Shown here piece after piece: positions 23,233 to 32,335 of a DNA stretch of 42,546 bases. Origin of the DNA: a virus; IMG/VR virus record IMGVR_UViG_3300050016_000064, positions 1 to 42,546 of that record. One strand, given 5' to 3'. A program made the position numbers and the translations under genes. Numbering within the stretch: position 1 is the first letter of the stretch; each line of letters opens with the position of its first letter. The notes beneath the pieces were generated by a model. The model was given only the letters and a program-made list of their open reading frames with translations. It was not told the DNA's origin and searched no databases.

Positions 23233-23686
23233 AATCACGGCAGAGACCATGCCGCTGGCCGTTTTTCCTGAGTCGGATGCCAAATTGTTTACGAAATGGA
23301 TGTGGAGGCAGAAGGAATCGAGCAATTTCGATCCGGCGGTCATCGCTGCGCCTCGAACCTGCATGGTCAAAGCCTCCCAGGACGGCCAGACCATCGCCTT
23401 GCTCCCGGTTCAGCCTGTTCTTTCGCTCGAGTCTCTGTGCAACGATGAGAACCTCACCAAAAGCCAACTAACTCTCGCGCTGTACGAGATCCACGTGCTC
23501 ATCAAGAAGATCATGCGCGATTCCGAATGCACCGAAGCCTACTTCACGACGAGCCACGATGAATTTGCCGAACTGTGCGAGGCGAACGGCTGGAAAAGGC
23601 ACCTTTTCGATGAAAAGAAACACACCTGGCTGATGCGGTTGCAGCTTCCCTCTGATTTGCTAGGAAAACTATGCGAATTACCCTGA
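23225..23686 (+). CDS. GNAT-fold-like podophage protein (about 153 aa)
   Basis: The frame has TTG at 23225, overlapping the previous stop, and ATG at 23249 as possible starts. It reads MPLAVFPESDAKLFTKWMWR, a helical block, LYEIHVLIKKIMRDSECTEA and HDEFAELCEANGWKR. The pattern of strand, amphipathic helix and 'FxxLCExNGWKR' resembles acyltransferase-fold (GNAT) proteins. These are often seen among tail or internal virion genes of short-tailed phages. No acetyl-CoA loop is evident, so an enzymatic role is doubtful. Confidence 0.6.
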   Translation: MLKITAETMPLAVFPESDAKLFTKWMWRQKESSNFDPAVIAAPRTCMVKASQDGQTIALLPVQPVLSLESLCNDENLTKSQLTLALYEIHVLIKKIMRDSECTEAYFTTSHDEFAELCEANGWKRHLFDEKKHTWLMRLQLPSDLLGKLCELP

Positions 23687-24363
23687 ATCCAATTTTGGAC
23701 ATCGAGACGCTGACCTTTGTCGGCCACGACGGCTGCTACGAGTACACTGGGCCGATTTGGCGGTGTAAAGGCGATCCGACCGCGCAGGCCGCCGAAACCT
23801 CTCAGGCCAACTTCGATAACCAGCTCACTTCCCTGTTCACGGCGCAGTACGGCAAGCAGTCCGCCATTACGAATTACCTGACAAATCAGCTTGAGCCGAA
23901 CATCTCCAAGGGCGGCCAAGGCGAATCTCCAGCGGCGCTGACTGCGGCGCGCACCGGCGCAACGGACACGATTTCCTCGCAGTATCAGAATGCGCAGAGG
24001 GCTGCCGGGGCTGTGGCGGCCGAACACGGAGGCGATGCTCTGCCTTCTGGCGTCAACGCGCAAGTCGCCGGGTCGATCGCGGCGGGGGAAGCCGGGGCAC
24101 AGTCAGAGGCGCAGAACACGATCACGGCTCAAAACGAAGCCCTGAAGCAGCAAAACTACTGGAACAGCGTCGGAGCGTTGAGCGGGAATGCGAGCCTTGA
24201 GAATCCGTTGGGGTATGCCGGGGCGGCCTCTGGCGGATCAAACGCCGTGAGCGGGCTGTCTCAAGCTGAGACGGCGGCACAGGGCCCGACGCTTGGGGCA
24301 ATCATCGGTTCGGTCGCTGGCGGGGCCGGATCGGCTCTGGGCGGCTATCTGGCACGCAGATGA
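23671..24363 (+). CDS. Putative internal virion or tail protein (230 aa)
   Basis: The start ATG at 23671 follows AGGAAAACT. The protein is Ala/Gln/Gly-rich and helical, with LTSLFTAQYGKQSAITNYLT and long AAGAVAAEHGGDALP / VAGSIAAGEAGAQSEAQNTI tracts. It ends in a glycine-zipper-like hydrophobic helix (LGAIIGSVAGGAGSALGGYL). This composition matches T7- or P22-like ejection proteins that insert in the host envelope. Function is inferred from composition and position. Confidence 0.7.
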   Translation: MRITLNPILDIETLTFVGHDGCYEYTGPIWRCKGDPTAQAAETSQANFDNQLTSLFTAQYGKQSAITNYLTNQLEPNISKGGQGESPAALTAARTGATDTISSQYQNAQRAAGAVAAEHGGDALPSGVNAQVAGSIAAGEAGAQSEAQNTITAQNEALKQQNYWNSVGALSGNASLENPLGYAGAASGGSNAVSGLSQAETAAQGPTLGAIIGSVAGGAGSALGGYLARR

Positions 24364-24373
24364 GGGCATAATT

Positions 24374-26266
24374 ATGACAGACGAACCATTGATGGGAACA
24401 GACGCGCCGGACGTTGGATCGCCCGCTCCCGCGCCCATGCCCGCAATTCCATCTCCCGCTCCTGGGATCAATCCCTCAGAGGCTCCCGCTGCGCCCGCCG
24501 CACCTGGCCCGGCAAAGCCCGGACTCTGGGCATCGGTGCTTCAAGGTGCCCTTTCCGGACTTGCTGGCGTAAACAACGTCAGAGGGCGTGGAGGATTCGG
24601 ATCGGGAGCCGGCGCGGGCGCGGAGAACGAATTCAAGCAGCAGGTGGTGCAAAAGCAGCTTCAGTTCGAGAGTGCGCGTGCGGCTGACTCTCATGTCCAG
24701 GCTTCCAAAACAGCTCAACTCATCGCGGCGCAAACGGAAGAAACGCGGGCAAAGATTGCCAAAGACCAAATCGAAGCCAATGCCTTCGCCGACCAGCAAG
24801 GCTACCCGCATCCCTTCGCAACGATCAAGGGCGACAACCAGGAGGATCTGAGCAATCAGGGGCAGGGTGCTATGCAGGCGAACGCGGCTCGCAACGGCGG
24901 GCTCATTGGACCTGTCACTGCCACGAACATCCCGCACTCGGCAGACGAGCCGAACCACGAGATACATGGCCGTCAAATCATCCTGAACGACTTGACCACG
25001 AATCCCAACGGCGTGCTGAAAGCGATTAACGATGGTCAGCTCGCAAACGGTCAACTGCCCTTCGCCTCGATGGAGGACGCCAAGCAGCACTATCGGATGT
25101 CCAATCCCAAGGCCCCCATGGGGGACCTGCTGAACGACGCCAACTCGGGAATGTCCAGAATGATTTCGCCCATGCTGCCGACGAAAGATTTGGCGGCGGA
25201 TCAGGCGACCGTCACGAAGCTCACGAGTCAATCCGACTTCGCCGCGCAATATGCGAAGGAGCACCCGGAATTTCAAGCGACGGCGGATCGGTTGAAATCG
25301 CAACTCGGGACGTTCTCCGATCTTGTTCAGCAGGAAAAGTCAGGGCAGACGAAACTAGCGCAGAGTCAGGCACTCAGCAGCAATATCACGAAGCTGGAAT
25401 CCAGCCCCGAGGAACTTGCCAAGCCCGGCGCTCAGGCGAGCATCCAGGGGATGCTGAAAGACCCGAACCTGGACCCGGCTGACGCGCCACGGCTCCAGTC
25501 GTTAATTCCCAAGGCCCAGCAGGCACTCATTGGCGATTTGGACCTCACGAAGCAAAAAGAGGAAAACGCCGCCAAGGTCAAGATGGCCTTCGACAATAAG
25601 CCGGTTTATGCCGTGGATTCTGGCGGCAAAACGATTATGACCACGCAAGCCGCGGTCAACGCGAACACGAGCGCCTACGGTTCGGTGCGGCCGGTCAAGG
25701 AAACGGATGTTCGCGCGGATCAGCATGACATCAAGGTGCTCAACGACATTCAGGTCAAATCGGACAACGTGAAAACGGCAGCCTCGGCCCTGGATTCGAC
25801 ATCCTGGGGTCAAGCTGCGGGCGTGGCGAAATATCTCACGGACCATCCAGAAACGACCTCGGACAGCATCGTCAATTCGAAGATTCTGGCTGGACTCACG
25901 CCACAGGCGCGGTCCTATGTCATCAACGTACTGTCTCTGCGCGAGTCGGCAATGGGCCTCCAGAAAGTCCTAACCGGCAGTGCACGCAGCAACGAACAGC
26001 AGATCAAAGCCCTCCAGGCCACACTGCCGGGCTTTGAATCGAATTCCGGGGTAGTGGGCCAGAAACTTGGCGCGTTCGACCAGAACCTCGGGATGCTGTC
26101 CCAGGGGCTGCCTGAGAATACGGGCGTGGCGATTCAGGTTAAACCGGCAGCGACACCGCAGACTCACGTCTTTGACTCAAAGGCATGGGGAGCAGCGAAT
26201 CCGGGCAAGGACGTGAATGCCGCAATTGCTCAGGCTAAATCCCAGGGCTTCCAAATAAAACAATGA
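24374..26266 (+). CDS. Internal virion (ejection) protein, large coiled coil (630 aa)
   Basis: I chose ATG at 24374 as the first codon after GAGGGCATAATT. The N-terminus is Pro/Ala-rich (APAPMPAIPSPAPGINPSEA) and the remainder is a long charged helical protein with many Gln and Lys (KQQVVQKQLQFESARAADSH; QADQHDIKV-type segment). It lies second of three adjacent genes with the composition of ejection proteins. Its stop overlaps the next start (ATGA). Confidence 0.7.
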   Translation: MTDEPLMGTDAPDVGSPAPAPMPAIPSPAPGINPSEAPAAPAAPGPAKPGLWASVLQGALSGLAGVNNVRGRGGFGSGAGAGAENEFKQQVVQKQLQFESARAADSHVQASKTAQLIAAQTEETRAKIAKDQIEANAFADQQGYPHPFATIKGDNQEDLSNQGQGAMQANAARNGGLIGPVTATNIPHSADEPNHEIHGRQIILNDLTTNPNGVLKAINDGQLANGQLPFASMEDAKQHYRMSNPKAPMGDLLNDANSGMSRMISPMLPTKDLAADQATVTKLTSQSDFAAQYAKEHPEFQATADRLKSQLGTFSDLVQQEKSGQTKLAQSQALSSNITKLESSPEELAKPGAQASIQGMLKDPNLDPADAPRLQSLIPKAQQALIGDLDLTKQKEENAAKVKMAFDNKPVYAVDSGGKTIMTTQAAVNANTSAYGSVRPVKETDVRADQHDIKVLNDIQVKSDNVKTAASALDSTSWGQAAGVAKYLTDHPETTSDSIVNSKILAGLTPQARSYVINVLSLRESAMGLQKVLTGSARSNEQQIKALQATLPGFESNSGVVGQKLGAFDQNLGMLSQGLPENTGVAIQVKPAATPQTHVFDSKAWGAANPGKDVNAAIAQAKSQGFQIKQ

Positions 26267-27543
26267 GTGGTGAGACTCTCGACCTAAGCGCTGGCCTGAC
26301 TCCTGCGCCTATAGATTTGAGCGCTGGACTCACTCCAGCAACGACCACGCCTCCTGGGCAGAACAATCCGCCCATGAGCGCGGATCAGCAGGCAGCCTAT
26401 GCACGCGGTCAGGCTCCAGCACAGCAAGACTCCGCAGAGCCTTCGACTCTTTCCAGCGTCGGCACAGGAATTGAAAAAGGTGCGGCTGAGACTGTGCACA
26501 CAGCTGGAAAGTTTCTCCATGACAAGCTCGGCATTCCGATGCCTGACGAAGTTCTGCGTCCAGAATTGGAAGGCGGGACTGGATCTAAAAACACAGCGGA
26601 GAGCGCTGGCAAGTTTGGCGAAGGCGTTGCCGAATTCTTTCTTGGCGATGAAGGGGTTAAGGGTTTGGGGCTTGCGGAACGGCTCGGCATGGCGCAGAAG
26701 GTAATAAAGATTTCTGCCGAGCATCCGATTATCGGCAAGGCCATCGCAATGGGAATGCACTCGATGCGTACCGGCGCGGTCAGCGGAGGCGAAGCGCTTT
26801 TGAAGGGAGCAACGCCTGGAGAAGCGGCAGAGACGGCCGGTGGAGTGGCTGCTGGCGGCGCGGCCCTTGACGCCGCTGGTGCTGGTATCAGCGCATTGAG
26901 AAGCCCCGCAAAAGCAGTTCAGGAAGGAATTGCGAACATTGCCAGGGATGCGGGCAACGCTAAGGGAGCAATCACACCCACAGCAGCCGACCCGTATGGT
27001 TTCCGGCAAGTGGCCGATGAGCAGGTCGGACGCTACAAGGTGCTGGCCAATAAGCTAGACACGCTCTCGAATAATGCTTTCTCCGACGCACAACAAGAAG
27101 TCGCGGACGCGAGAGATGACTTTACCGCTGCGGGCAAGAAAGCCTTTCGGGAGGCACTGACCAAAATGGATACTGTGATAGACACGTACGGCAAGGGGTT
27201 CGATACCGCTGGGATGAAAGCGGACTACAAGGCGGCGATGGCAAACAATCGGATCGCTGCTTTCTTGAATCCTACCACGGAAGAAACTGGATCAGGCGCT
27301 CCCGAGGCCACCGCCAAGGTCGGGCCTGCGTTGAAGGAGAAATTCCTAGACTTGGTACAGAACCAAAAGGGCCTACTAGACAGGGCTGGATGGACGGAAG
27401 ATCACGTGACCCAAGCTATGAATTTGGCGAGAAAGCTGGCTGGGACTCAAACAGTGAGAACTGTGGCTAAGATAGGGGCAACGGCCGCAGGGGCAGGCGT
27501 CGTTGGAGAACTGGCTCACAAGGGCATTAGTGGTTCTTGGTAG
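26263..27543 (+). CDS. Third internal virion (ejection) protein (426 aa)
   Basis: The N-terminus contains a duplicated decapeptide (LDLSAGLTPAP, IDLSAGLTPAT). The centre has glycine-rich hydrophobic segments (AETAGGVAAGGAALDAAGAG), and the C-terminus has helices plus GATAAGAGVVGELAHKG, again a glycine-zipper membrane-insertion profile. With the two preceding genes it forms a likely ejection trio. No lytic transglycosylase motif is visible in any of the three. Confidence 0.65.
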   Translation: MSGETLDLSAGLTPAPIDLSAGLTPATTTPPGQNNPPMSADQQAAYARGQAPAQQDSAEPSTLSSVGTGIEKGAAETVHTAGKFLHDKLGIPMPDEVLRPELEGGTGSKNTAESAGKFGEGVAEFFLGDEGVKGLGLAERLGMAQKVIKISAEHPIIGKAIAMGMHSMRTGAVSGGEALLKGATPGEAAETAGGVAAGGAALDAAGAGISALRSPAKAVQEGIANIARDAGNAKGAITPTAADPYGFRQVADEQVGRYKVLANKLDTLSNNAFSDAQQEVADARDDFTAAGKKAFREALTKMDTVIDTYGKGFDTAGMKADYKAAMANNRIAAFLNPTTEETGSGAPEATAKVGPALKEKFLDLVQNQKGLLDRAGWTEDHVTQAMNLARKLAGTQTVRTVAKIGATAAGAGVVGELAHKGISGSW

Positions 27544-27546
27544 GGT

Positions 27547-27792
27547 TCAGAGCAATTTTGTCAGAACGATACATGCGAGCCCCGCAAATATTCCGAAACC
27601 TTTACCTTCTGCTGGAGACGTAAGGACCGCAAGGGCGAACAAGACAGCAAAGGCAGTGAGGCCAGCGGCAACCTTGAGCCACTTCTTATTCTTGTCAGAC
27701 AATGAAAACAGAAAGTCAATCGCCTTATCAAATGGAAAATTCCAGATAGCCAGTCCGAGAACAACTCCCGCCGCAATCGTTAGAATTAGCAT
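27547..27792 (-). CDS. Two-span membrane protein encoded against the late operon (81 aa)
   Basis: On the minus strand ATG at 27792 gives MLILTIAAGVVLGLAIWNFP, a loop rich in lysine (SLSDKNKKW), and a second span (VAAGLTAFAVLFALAVLTSP), and ends with a third hydrophobic stretch. A longer start at 27873 adds a basic leader. GAGGGA lies upstream of 27792. A minus-strand TTGACA occurs at about 27830. It fills a roughly 340-bp gap between two rightward genes, which marks it as a moron-like insertion. Possible roles are holin-like or superinfection exclusion; unproven. Confidence 0.6.
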   Translation of the reverse strand: MLILTIAAGVVLGLAIWNFPFDKAIDFLFSLSDKNKKWLKVAAGLTAFAVLFALAVLTSPAEGKGFGIFAGLACIVLTKLL

Positions 27793-27885
27793 GTGTATAT
27801 GTTCCCTCAAAGTGACGCTTCTGTCAATGGCGAACGTTTTACGAATGTGTCTGCGAACAAATAGCGAAAACATGAGTCCACGACT

Positions 27886-29673
27886 ATGAGCATGGTACAG
27901 GTAGAGACCTACGCATTCGGCACGATAGAGAACCCGCTGTCAAACGGCGGTGTGTTCACGATTGTGGCCGACGTCGCTTTCACCGGCTCTTTAAAGGTCA
28001 TAGCCGGCAACCTCTGCGAGACAGTAACCGCGGCCGCCGTTGGGGCTACTCTTTATTCAGGATCGGTTCCCGCGCCAGGCAACACTTGGCCCGCCGATCA
28101 GTACGCCGAATTGACTTTAACGACGTTTGCAACGTCCGGCGATCTCGCCTATATGCTCGTCCGTCAAGGCACTGCTGCGAGCGGGACTCGATACGCCGCC
28201 CGATTGGATCTCACTGCGCAGACCTGGGCGCTCTACGCCTGGGTTGCCGGAAGCCTTAACACACTCGTCGCCCCCGCTGCCCAGGCGTCCGTTCAAGGCG
28301 ACCTTTTCAGGCTGTCCGTCACGGGGAATGTTCTTTCCCTGAGCCGCAACGGGTCCGTCGTTCAATCGTTTACCGACACGAACAACTACATTGCCAGCGG
28401 ATCGCCCGGTTTCGGACTCTACGCCACGACCGCCATAGCCGGTATCCAAACTTCCCTTTGGGCAGCCGGCGCAAATCAGGCAGCGACGCCGACATTTAGT
28501 CCGGTCGCCGGATCATACACCGGAACGCAGAATGTCACGGTTACGTCCGCGTCCGGTGGAACGATCTACTACACGACGGACGGCTCGACGCCGACACATG
28601 CCTCTAATTCAATTTCAAGCGGCGGCACGGTCTCTGTATCCGCAAGCGAGACCCTTAAGGCCATTGCCTCCGTGGCTAATTTCGTGGATAGCGCGGTCGG
28701 CAGCGCGGCATATACCATCACCCCGGTAGCCGCCACTCCGACCTTCAGTCCGAACGGCGGGACGTTCAATAACGTCGCCTCGTTAGTCATCACCATCACG
28801 TCAGCTACTCCCGGCGCGACGATTTACTACACCAAGGATGGGACCGTACCGACACACGGCTCCAGTTCCATTTCGAATGGCGGGACGATTTCGATCACCG
28901 CGTCGGCCACGGTGAAAGCGCTCGCCGCAATAGCCGGTTCGGCGGATAGCACTGTAGCTAGCGCGATATTTACGCTCACGCAGTCACCAGGAGTTTTTCT
29001 CTCGGGAACGATCACAAGCATCGCAGGCGCGAGCCAAGCCGGGACCGTAACGGCCACGCTTGGGTATTTCGGTTCAAATCCTCCAATTATCACCGGCAGC
29101 TCTGCGCTCGTTCCGATCACGGTCTCGACAGTGGCGGCGAGCAACGGAACGTGGGCCTTGAACCTGTGGGGCCAGGACCAAATCACTCCCGTCGGCACGA
29201 TTTACACGATCGCCATCACGCCTGCGGGATCTTACCAGGCCATATGGATCGCTGAATACGTAATGACGAGCGGGACGTATGACCTCAGCACCTTAACGCC
29301 TGCGACTTCCCTTCCCGCCATGTTCATTCCGGCAGGGCCGCGAGGTCTAACGGGCGCAGCCGGTCCGGCCGGACCGAGCGGCGGCTTGGTTTCGATTGTC
29401 ACGGAATCGGCAAACTTTGCTGCGGCGACTGGTGCCCTGTACCTCGTGACGACGGCAGCGAGCACCATCAATGCCACACTGCCGACGGCGGTGGGGATTA
29501 CAGGTCAATTAGCATGTATAAAAAAAGTGGATGCCGGGGCAGGAACGGTATCCGTGCTCACCACGTCCGCGCAGACCATAGACGGACTTTCTTCCTACCA
29601 GCTCACGAATCAATTCCAATATGTCGAGGTAATCAGCGATGGTTCGAATTGGCAAATTATCAGCAATAATTAG
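27886..29673 (+). CDS. Tail fibre with chitobiase-C-type repeats and collagen-like stretch (595 aa)
   Basis: The N-terminal 190 residues look like a lectin/laminin-G-type beta sandwich. Residues about 200-275 (ATPTFSPVAGSYTGTQNVTV, TIYYTTDGSTPTHAS) and 283-360 (ATPTFSPNGGTFNNVASLVI, TIYYTKDGTVPTHGS) are two copies of the chitobiase/beta-hexosaminidase C-terminal-type domain. Further on is a short collagen-like GPRGLTGAAGPAGPSGG (about residue 485). A C-terminal module (YLVTTAASTINATLPTAVGI, YVEVISDGSNWQIISNN) follows that is seen in fibre tips. This would be the host-binding fibre. Start is ATG at 27886 with a second ATG two codons on; no clear ribosome site. Confidence 0.8.
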   Translation: MSMVQVETYAFGTIENPLSNGGVFTIVADVAFTGSLKVIAGNLCETVTAAAVGATLYSGSVPAPGNTWPADQYAELTLTTFATSGDLAYMLVRQGTAASGTRYAARLDLTAQTWALYAWVAGSLNTLVAPAAQASVQGDLFRLSVTGNVLSLSRNGSVVQSFTDTNNYIASGSPGFGLYATTAIAGIQTSLWAAGANQAATPTFSPVAGSYTGTQNVTVTSASGGTIYYTTDGSTPTHASNSISSGGTVSVSASETLKAIASVANFVDSAVGSAAYTITPVAATPTFSPNGGTFNNVASLVITITSATPGATIYYTKDGTVPTHGSSSISNGGTISITASATVKALAAIAGSADSTVASAIFTLTQSPGVFLSGTITSIAGASQAGTVTATLGYFGSNPPIITGSSALVPITVSTVAASNGTWALNLWGQDQITPVGTIYTIAITPAGSYQAIWIAEYVMTSGTYDLSTLTPATSLPAMFIPAGPRGLTGAAGPAGPSGGLVSIVTESANFAAATGALYLVTTAASTINATLPTAVGITGQLACIKKVDAGAGTVSVLTTSAQTIDGLSSYQLTNQFQYVEVISDGSNWQIISNN

Positions 29674-31039
29674 CGCGATTCTTTTACTCTCCGGCATTGC
29701 CCGCGCACAAGGAACGGCCAGCAACGTCCGCCACGGCGCCGCGCTTCCAGCTACGTGCAACGCAAGCACGGGTCAAGTATTTTTTCTGACCACAGCGAGT
29801 CCGGCGATAGGTCTGTATTCCTGTACGGCGACGAACACATGGACGACTGCATCTAGCACGCCCACCTTAAACCAAGTTCTCAGCCCTACATCGTCCGCGA
29901 CATTCAATGTTGGCGCGACTGCCCCGGTAACTTTCACTGACCCAGGATCATTTTCAAGCGCGGCGCAGAATACCGACCTTCAAAGCACCGTCACCGGCGG
30001 CGGCACTTGCAACACGACCAGCCTGACGACACCGTATTTTTTCACCAGCGCAATGGTCGCGCTCACCTGCGACCCGGTGGGCTCTGCTGGCGTGACGGAT
30101 GCCTACTCAAACGGAATTTGGGGCGCCTACGTCGGACGCAATACCGGAACAGGTGGTCAGTTTGGATGGGTCGGCGGCGTCGGACTTTATGGAAGCGGGT
30201 TCGCCTATGCCAACAACGAGCACGTGTGGGGCGGCAACCTAAGCGTCACGGACCAAGCAAGTCAAACCGGCAACGTCATCATCGCCAACGAGCTAGACAC
30301 CTCGGTAAGCAATACCGCGACCACTGGATATGCGGCACTTGCCAGCATGAGAGGCAATGCTCAATCCACAAACTTTCCAGCGTACTACGTTCAGGCCCCA
30401 GCGGGATCGGGCTCCTATACTGTCGGCTTTCAATGTGCAGACGGCTCTATTCTTACCGCCGCTGTCGATTGCATCGACATCGGTCAAGCGACCGCTGGCG
30501 CAGTACAAACGAACTCTCTCGCTCTCTACATCAGAAGTCGTGACAATGGTGGCGCGGTAACGTCTTTCTTGCAACAGCAAAAAGGCGACGTGTTGATGGA
30601 TGTTGGGGTTCCATTCGCTTTATATAATCCCAGTACGGGCGTCGAATCCTACGGCATTGCTCTTACTTCCGCGAGCGCCTCCATCGTCACGAACATGCTT
30701 GTAAAAGTAAACACCGGGGCAGCGGATTCCGTTATCCCATGCACCACGGCAGACACGCTCTGCCTTGGATTTGTACAGTCACAAGAAGCTAGCGGACAAT
30801 ATTTGTGCAACAACACATCCACAGATTGTCCGGTTGCCACAATTCCGGGCAGCAAGGTCAAAGGCATCCTCGGGACCGGGACGTGTGCGATCGGCAACAA
30901 TGTGATCGCGGATACAACCACCAACGGCCGCATCAAGTGTCAGGCGGGAATCCCAGCCCAAGGCGCCTGGGTGGGAATCGCAATTTCCGCACAAGCCTCA
31001 GTGGGGAGCACGGTCGATATCATTCTCAAGATGCAGTGA
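29639..31039 (+). CDS. Exported cysteine-rich fibre-like protein with Sec signal peptide (466 aa)
   Basis: ATG at 29639 overlaps the fibre gene by 35 bp in another frame. Residues 1-24 are a textbook signal peptide: MVRIGK, the hydrophobic LSAIISAILLLSGI, then ARA before QG. The mature part has a CTATNTWT motif near residue 60 and Gly/Asn-rich beta modules (GAYVGRNTGTGGQFGWVGGV). A C-terminal domain follows. About twelve cysteines, an even number, suggest disulphides formed after export. A signal peptide is not expected on a virion protein, so the product may be secreted or surface-displayed by the infected cell. Confidence 0.75.
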   Translation: MVRIGKLSAIISAILLLSGIARAQGTASNVRHGAALPATCNASTGQVFFLTTASPAIGLYSCTATNTWTTASSTPTLNQVLSPTSSATFNVGATAPVTFTDPGSFSSAAQNTDLQSTVTGGGTCNTTSLTTPYFFTSAMVALTCDPVGSAGVTDAYSNGIWGAYVGRNTGTGGQFGWVGGVGLYGSGFAYANNEHVWGGNLSVTDQASQTGNVIIANELDTSVSNTATTGYAALASMRGNAQSTNFPAYYVQAPAGSGSYTVGFQCADGSILTAAVDCIDIGQATAGAVQTNSLALYIRSRDNGGAVTSFLQQQKGDVLMDVGVPFALYNPSTGVESYGIALTSASASIVTNMLVKVNTGAADSVIPCTTADTLCLGFVQSQEASGQYLCNNTSTDCPVATIPGSKVKGILGTGTCAIGNNVIADTTTNGRIKCQAGIPAQGAWVGIAISAQASVGSTVDIILKMQ

Positions 31040-31051
31040 GCAGGAACTTTT

Positions 31052-31486
31052 ATGGGATCACCCATTCCAATCACGGTAGGAAACTTTGCCGGGTACGCGC
31101 TGGCGATAACGAGCCCTACGCTCGGCTCCTTCGCGGCAAATCCCATTCCAGTCGTGTTCTGCGATGCGAACGGAAACGAATACACAGTCACTGGAGCCAC
31201 AAAGGGCAGCTTCAGTCAGTCGCCCATTCCGGTAGTGCTGTGCAATTCCAATGGACTGCCCATCACGCCGCCGATTGTCGCCACCTCGAACGGCAACTCC
31301 ATCTCCGTGACATCCACTCTCACCGGAAACAAGCTTGGGCGGCCGCTCCCTGTCTGCCTCACAGATCCCAACGGAAATGCGCTGGGACTCAGCGGATTCA
31401 GCTTTGGCACGGAAGCAGGTTCTCCGACGCCAGTGGTTCTCTGCGGCACGACCGGAAAGACGGTCACCGCAACGCTCGCAACCTAA
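31052..31486 (+). CDS. Four-repeat beta protein with one cysteine per repeat (144 aa)
   Basis: ATG follows AGGAACTTTT. The sequence repeats about every 30 residues: NPIPVVFCDANGN, SPIPVVLCNSNGL, RPLPVCLTDPNGN, SPTPVVLCGTTGK. Each unit is a strand-turn-strand with cysteine and a DxNGN turn. It is probably a fibre-associated or trimer-forming repeat protein. It directly follows the exported cysteine-rich protein. Confidence 0.75.
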   Translation: MGSPIPITVGNFAGYALAITSPTLGSFAANPIPVVFCDANGNEYTVTGATKGSFSQSPIPVVLCNSNGLPITPPIVATSNGNSISVTSTLTGNKLGRPLPVCLTDPNGNALGLSGFSFGTEAGSPTPVVLCGTTGKTVTATLAT

Positions 31487-31492
31487 TGACCT

Positions 31493-31819
31493 ATGAATCC
31501 ACGAATGAACATCAGGGCAAGGGAAGGCGACACACCGGAAAAGCGCATCGTAGCCGTACTGCGCACGCTTATTTTGGAAATGATTCACCCGCCGCCCGCC
31601 GTCCCTGATTATGCGGACATCGCGGAGAGGCTTGGCCCTTACCTCGAATACGAACTCCTGGCCGCGCAACTGAAGGAAGCCAAGAACACCATCGCAGAGT
31701 TGGCGAGAATAGCCAGCCCGATCGCTCGAGAACTCTACCTTACGACGCGCGAAGATGACTTACAGAAGGCGCTCGATCTCCTTGCGGGGCGCATTCAGGA
31801 TAAAGACTTGCAGAAATGA
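31493..31819 (+). CDS. Helical protein of the lysis interval (108 aa)
   Basis: The product is wholly helical and charged (KRIVAVLRTLILEMIHPPPA, ELLAAQLKEAKNTIAELARI, DDLQKALDLLAGRIQDKDLQ). There is no membrane span and no recognised family. Its stop overlaps the next ATG (ATGA). Confidence 0.65.
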   Translation: MNPRMNIRAREGDTPEKRIVAVLRTLILEMIHPPPAVPDYADIAERLGPYLEYELLAAQLKEAKNTIAELARIASPIARELYLTTREDDLQKALDLLAGRIQDKDLQK

Positions 31820-32097
31820 ACTCTCTCGACATCGCAATCCTAAGCCTTGTCTGTATGGTTGTCGGGGTAGTGATAAGCAAAATTTGGATTGGCGCATCCC
31901 AGGTTGCAGCCTTTCAGGCGGCTATAGCAAAGGCCAAACAGGACGTGAACAACGTGGGCGTGAACGTGCGAAACAATGACAGAAAGGCAAATCGCAGGAA
32001 TCAGCAGATGGTAGCGGCGCAATTGGACATCCACGCCGAGAACCCGAAAGCTATCAGGAGAATCAGCACACTTTTGAAAGACGATTCCTGGGAGTGA
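31816..32097 (+). CDS. Single-span membrane protein with coiled coil, spanin/holin-like topology (93 aa)
   Basis: A membrane span lies at residues 4-26 (LDIAILSLVCMVVGVVISKI). A coiled coil follows (QVAAFQAAIAKAKQDVNNVG, RNQQMVAAQLDIHAE). That topology matches Rz-like inner-membrane spanin subunits or accessory holins. There is no nested lipoprotein (Rz1) reading frame that I can see. It starts the group of small membrane genes before the lysin. Confidence 0.65.
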   Translation: MNSLDIAILSLVCMVVGVVISKIWIGASQVAAFQAAIAKAKQDVNNVGVNVRNNDRKANRRNQQMVAAQLDIHAENPKAIRRISTLLKDDSWE

Positions 32098-32107
32098 GGC
32101 GGACCTA

Positions 32108-32326
32108 GTGACATTGAGCCATGAGACGCGCGACCAATCCCTCGCCAATGCCATTCTTACCATGTGGCGAATCCTTTCCTCGATGCGCATGGCTCTCATG
32201 CCGATGGAAAAACTGATTCGCGTGGCCTGGGTCATTCAAGCCCTGCCGCCCGAATTGCGCGACACAATCCGTAAAGAAGCGGAGAAGCGCGCCCTCGTGA
32301 AAGACGATAACCCTGGGAAATTCTAA
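32108..32326 (+). CDS. Small helical protein (72 aa), GTG start
   Basis: GTG at 32108 opens the frame. The protein is MTLSHETRDQSLANAILTMW followed by amphipathic helices (RILSSMRMALMPMEKLIRVA) and a basic tail. It has no membrane span. It is encoded among lysis genes; role unknown. Confidence 0.6.
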   Translation: MTLSHETRDQSLANAILTMWRILSSMRMALMPMEKLIRVAWVIQALPPELRDTIRKEAEKRALVKDDNPGKF

Positions 32327-32335
32327 GGAGAAAAG

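Noticed and set aside
26263-27543. Lytic transglycosylase domain in the ejection proteins
   Set aside because: Looked for the catalytic Glu with AESxxP-type motif in the proteins at 23671, 24374 and 26263; not seen.
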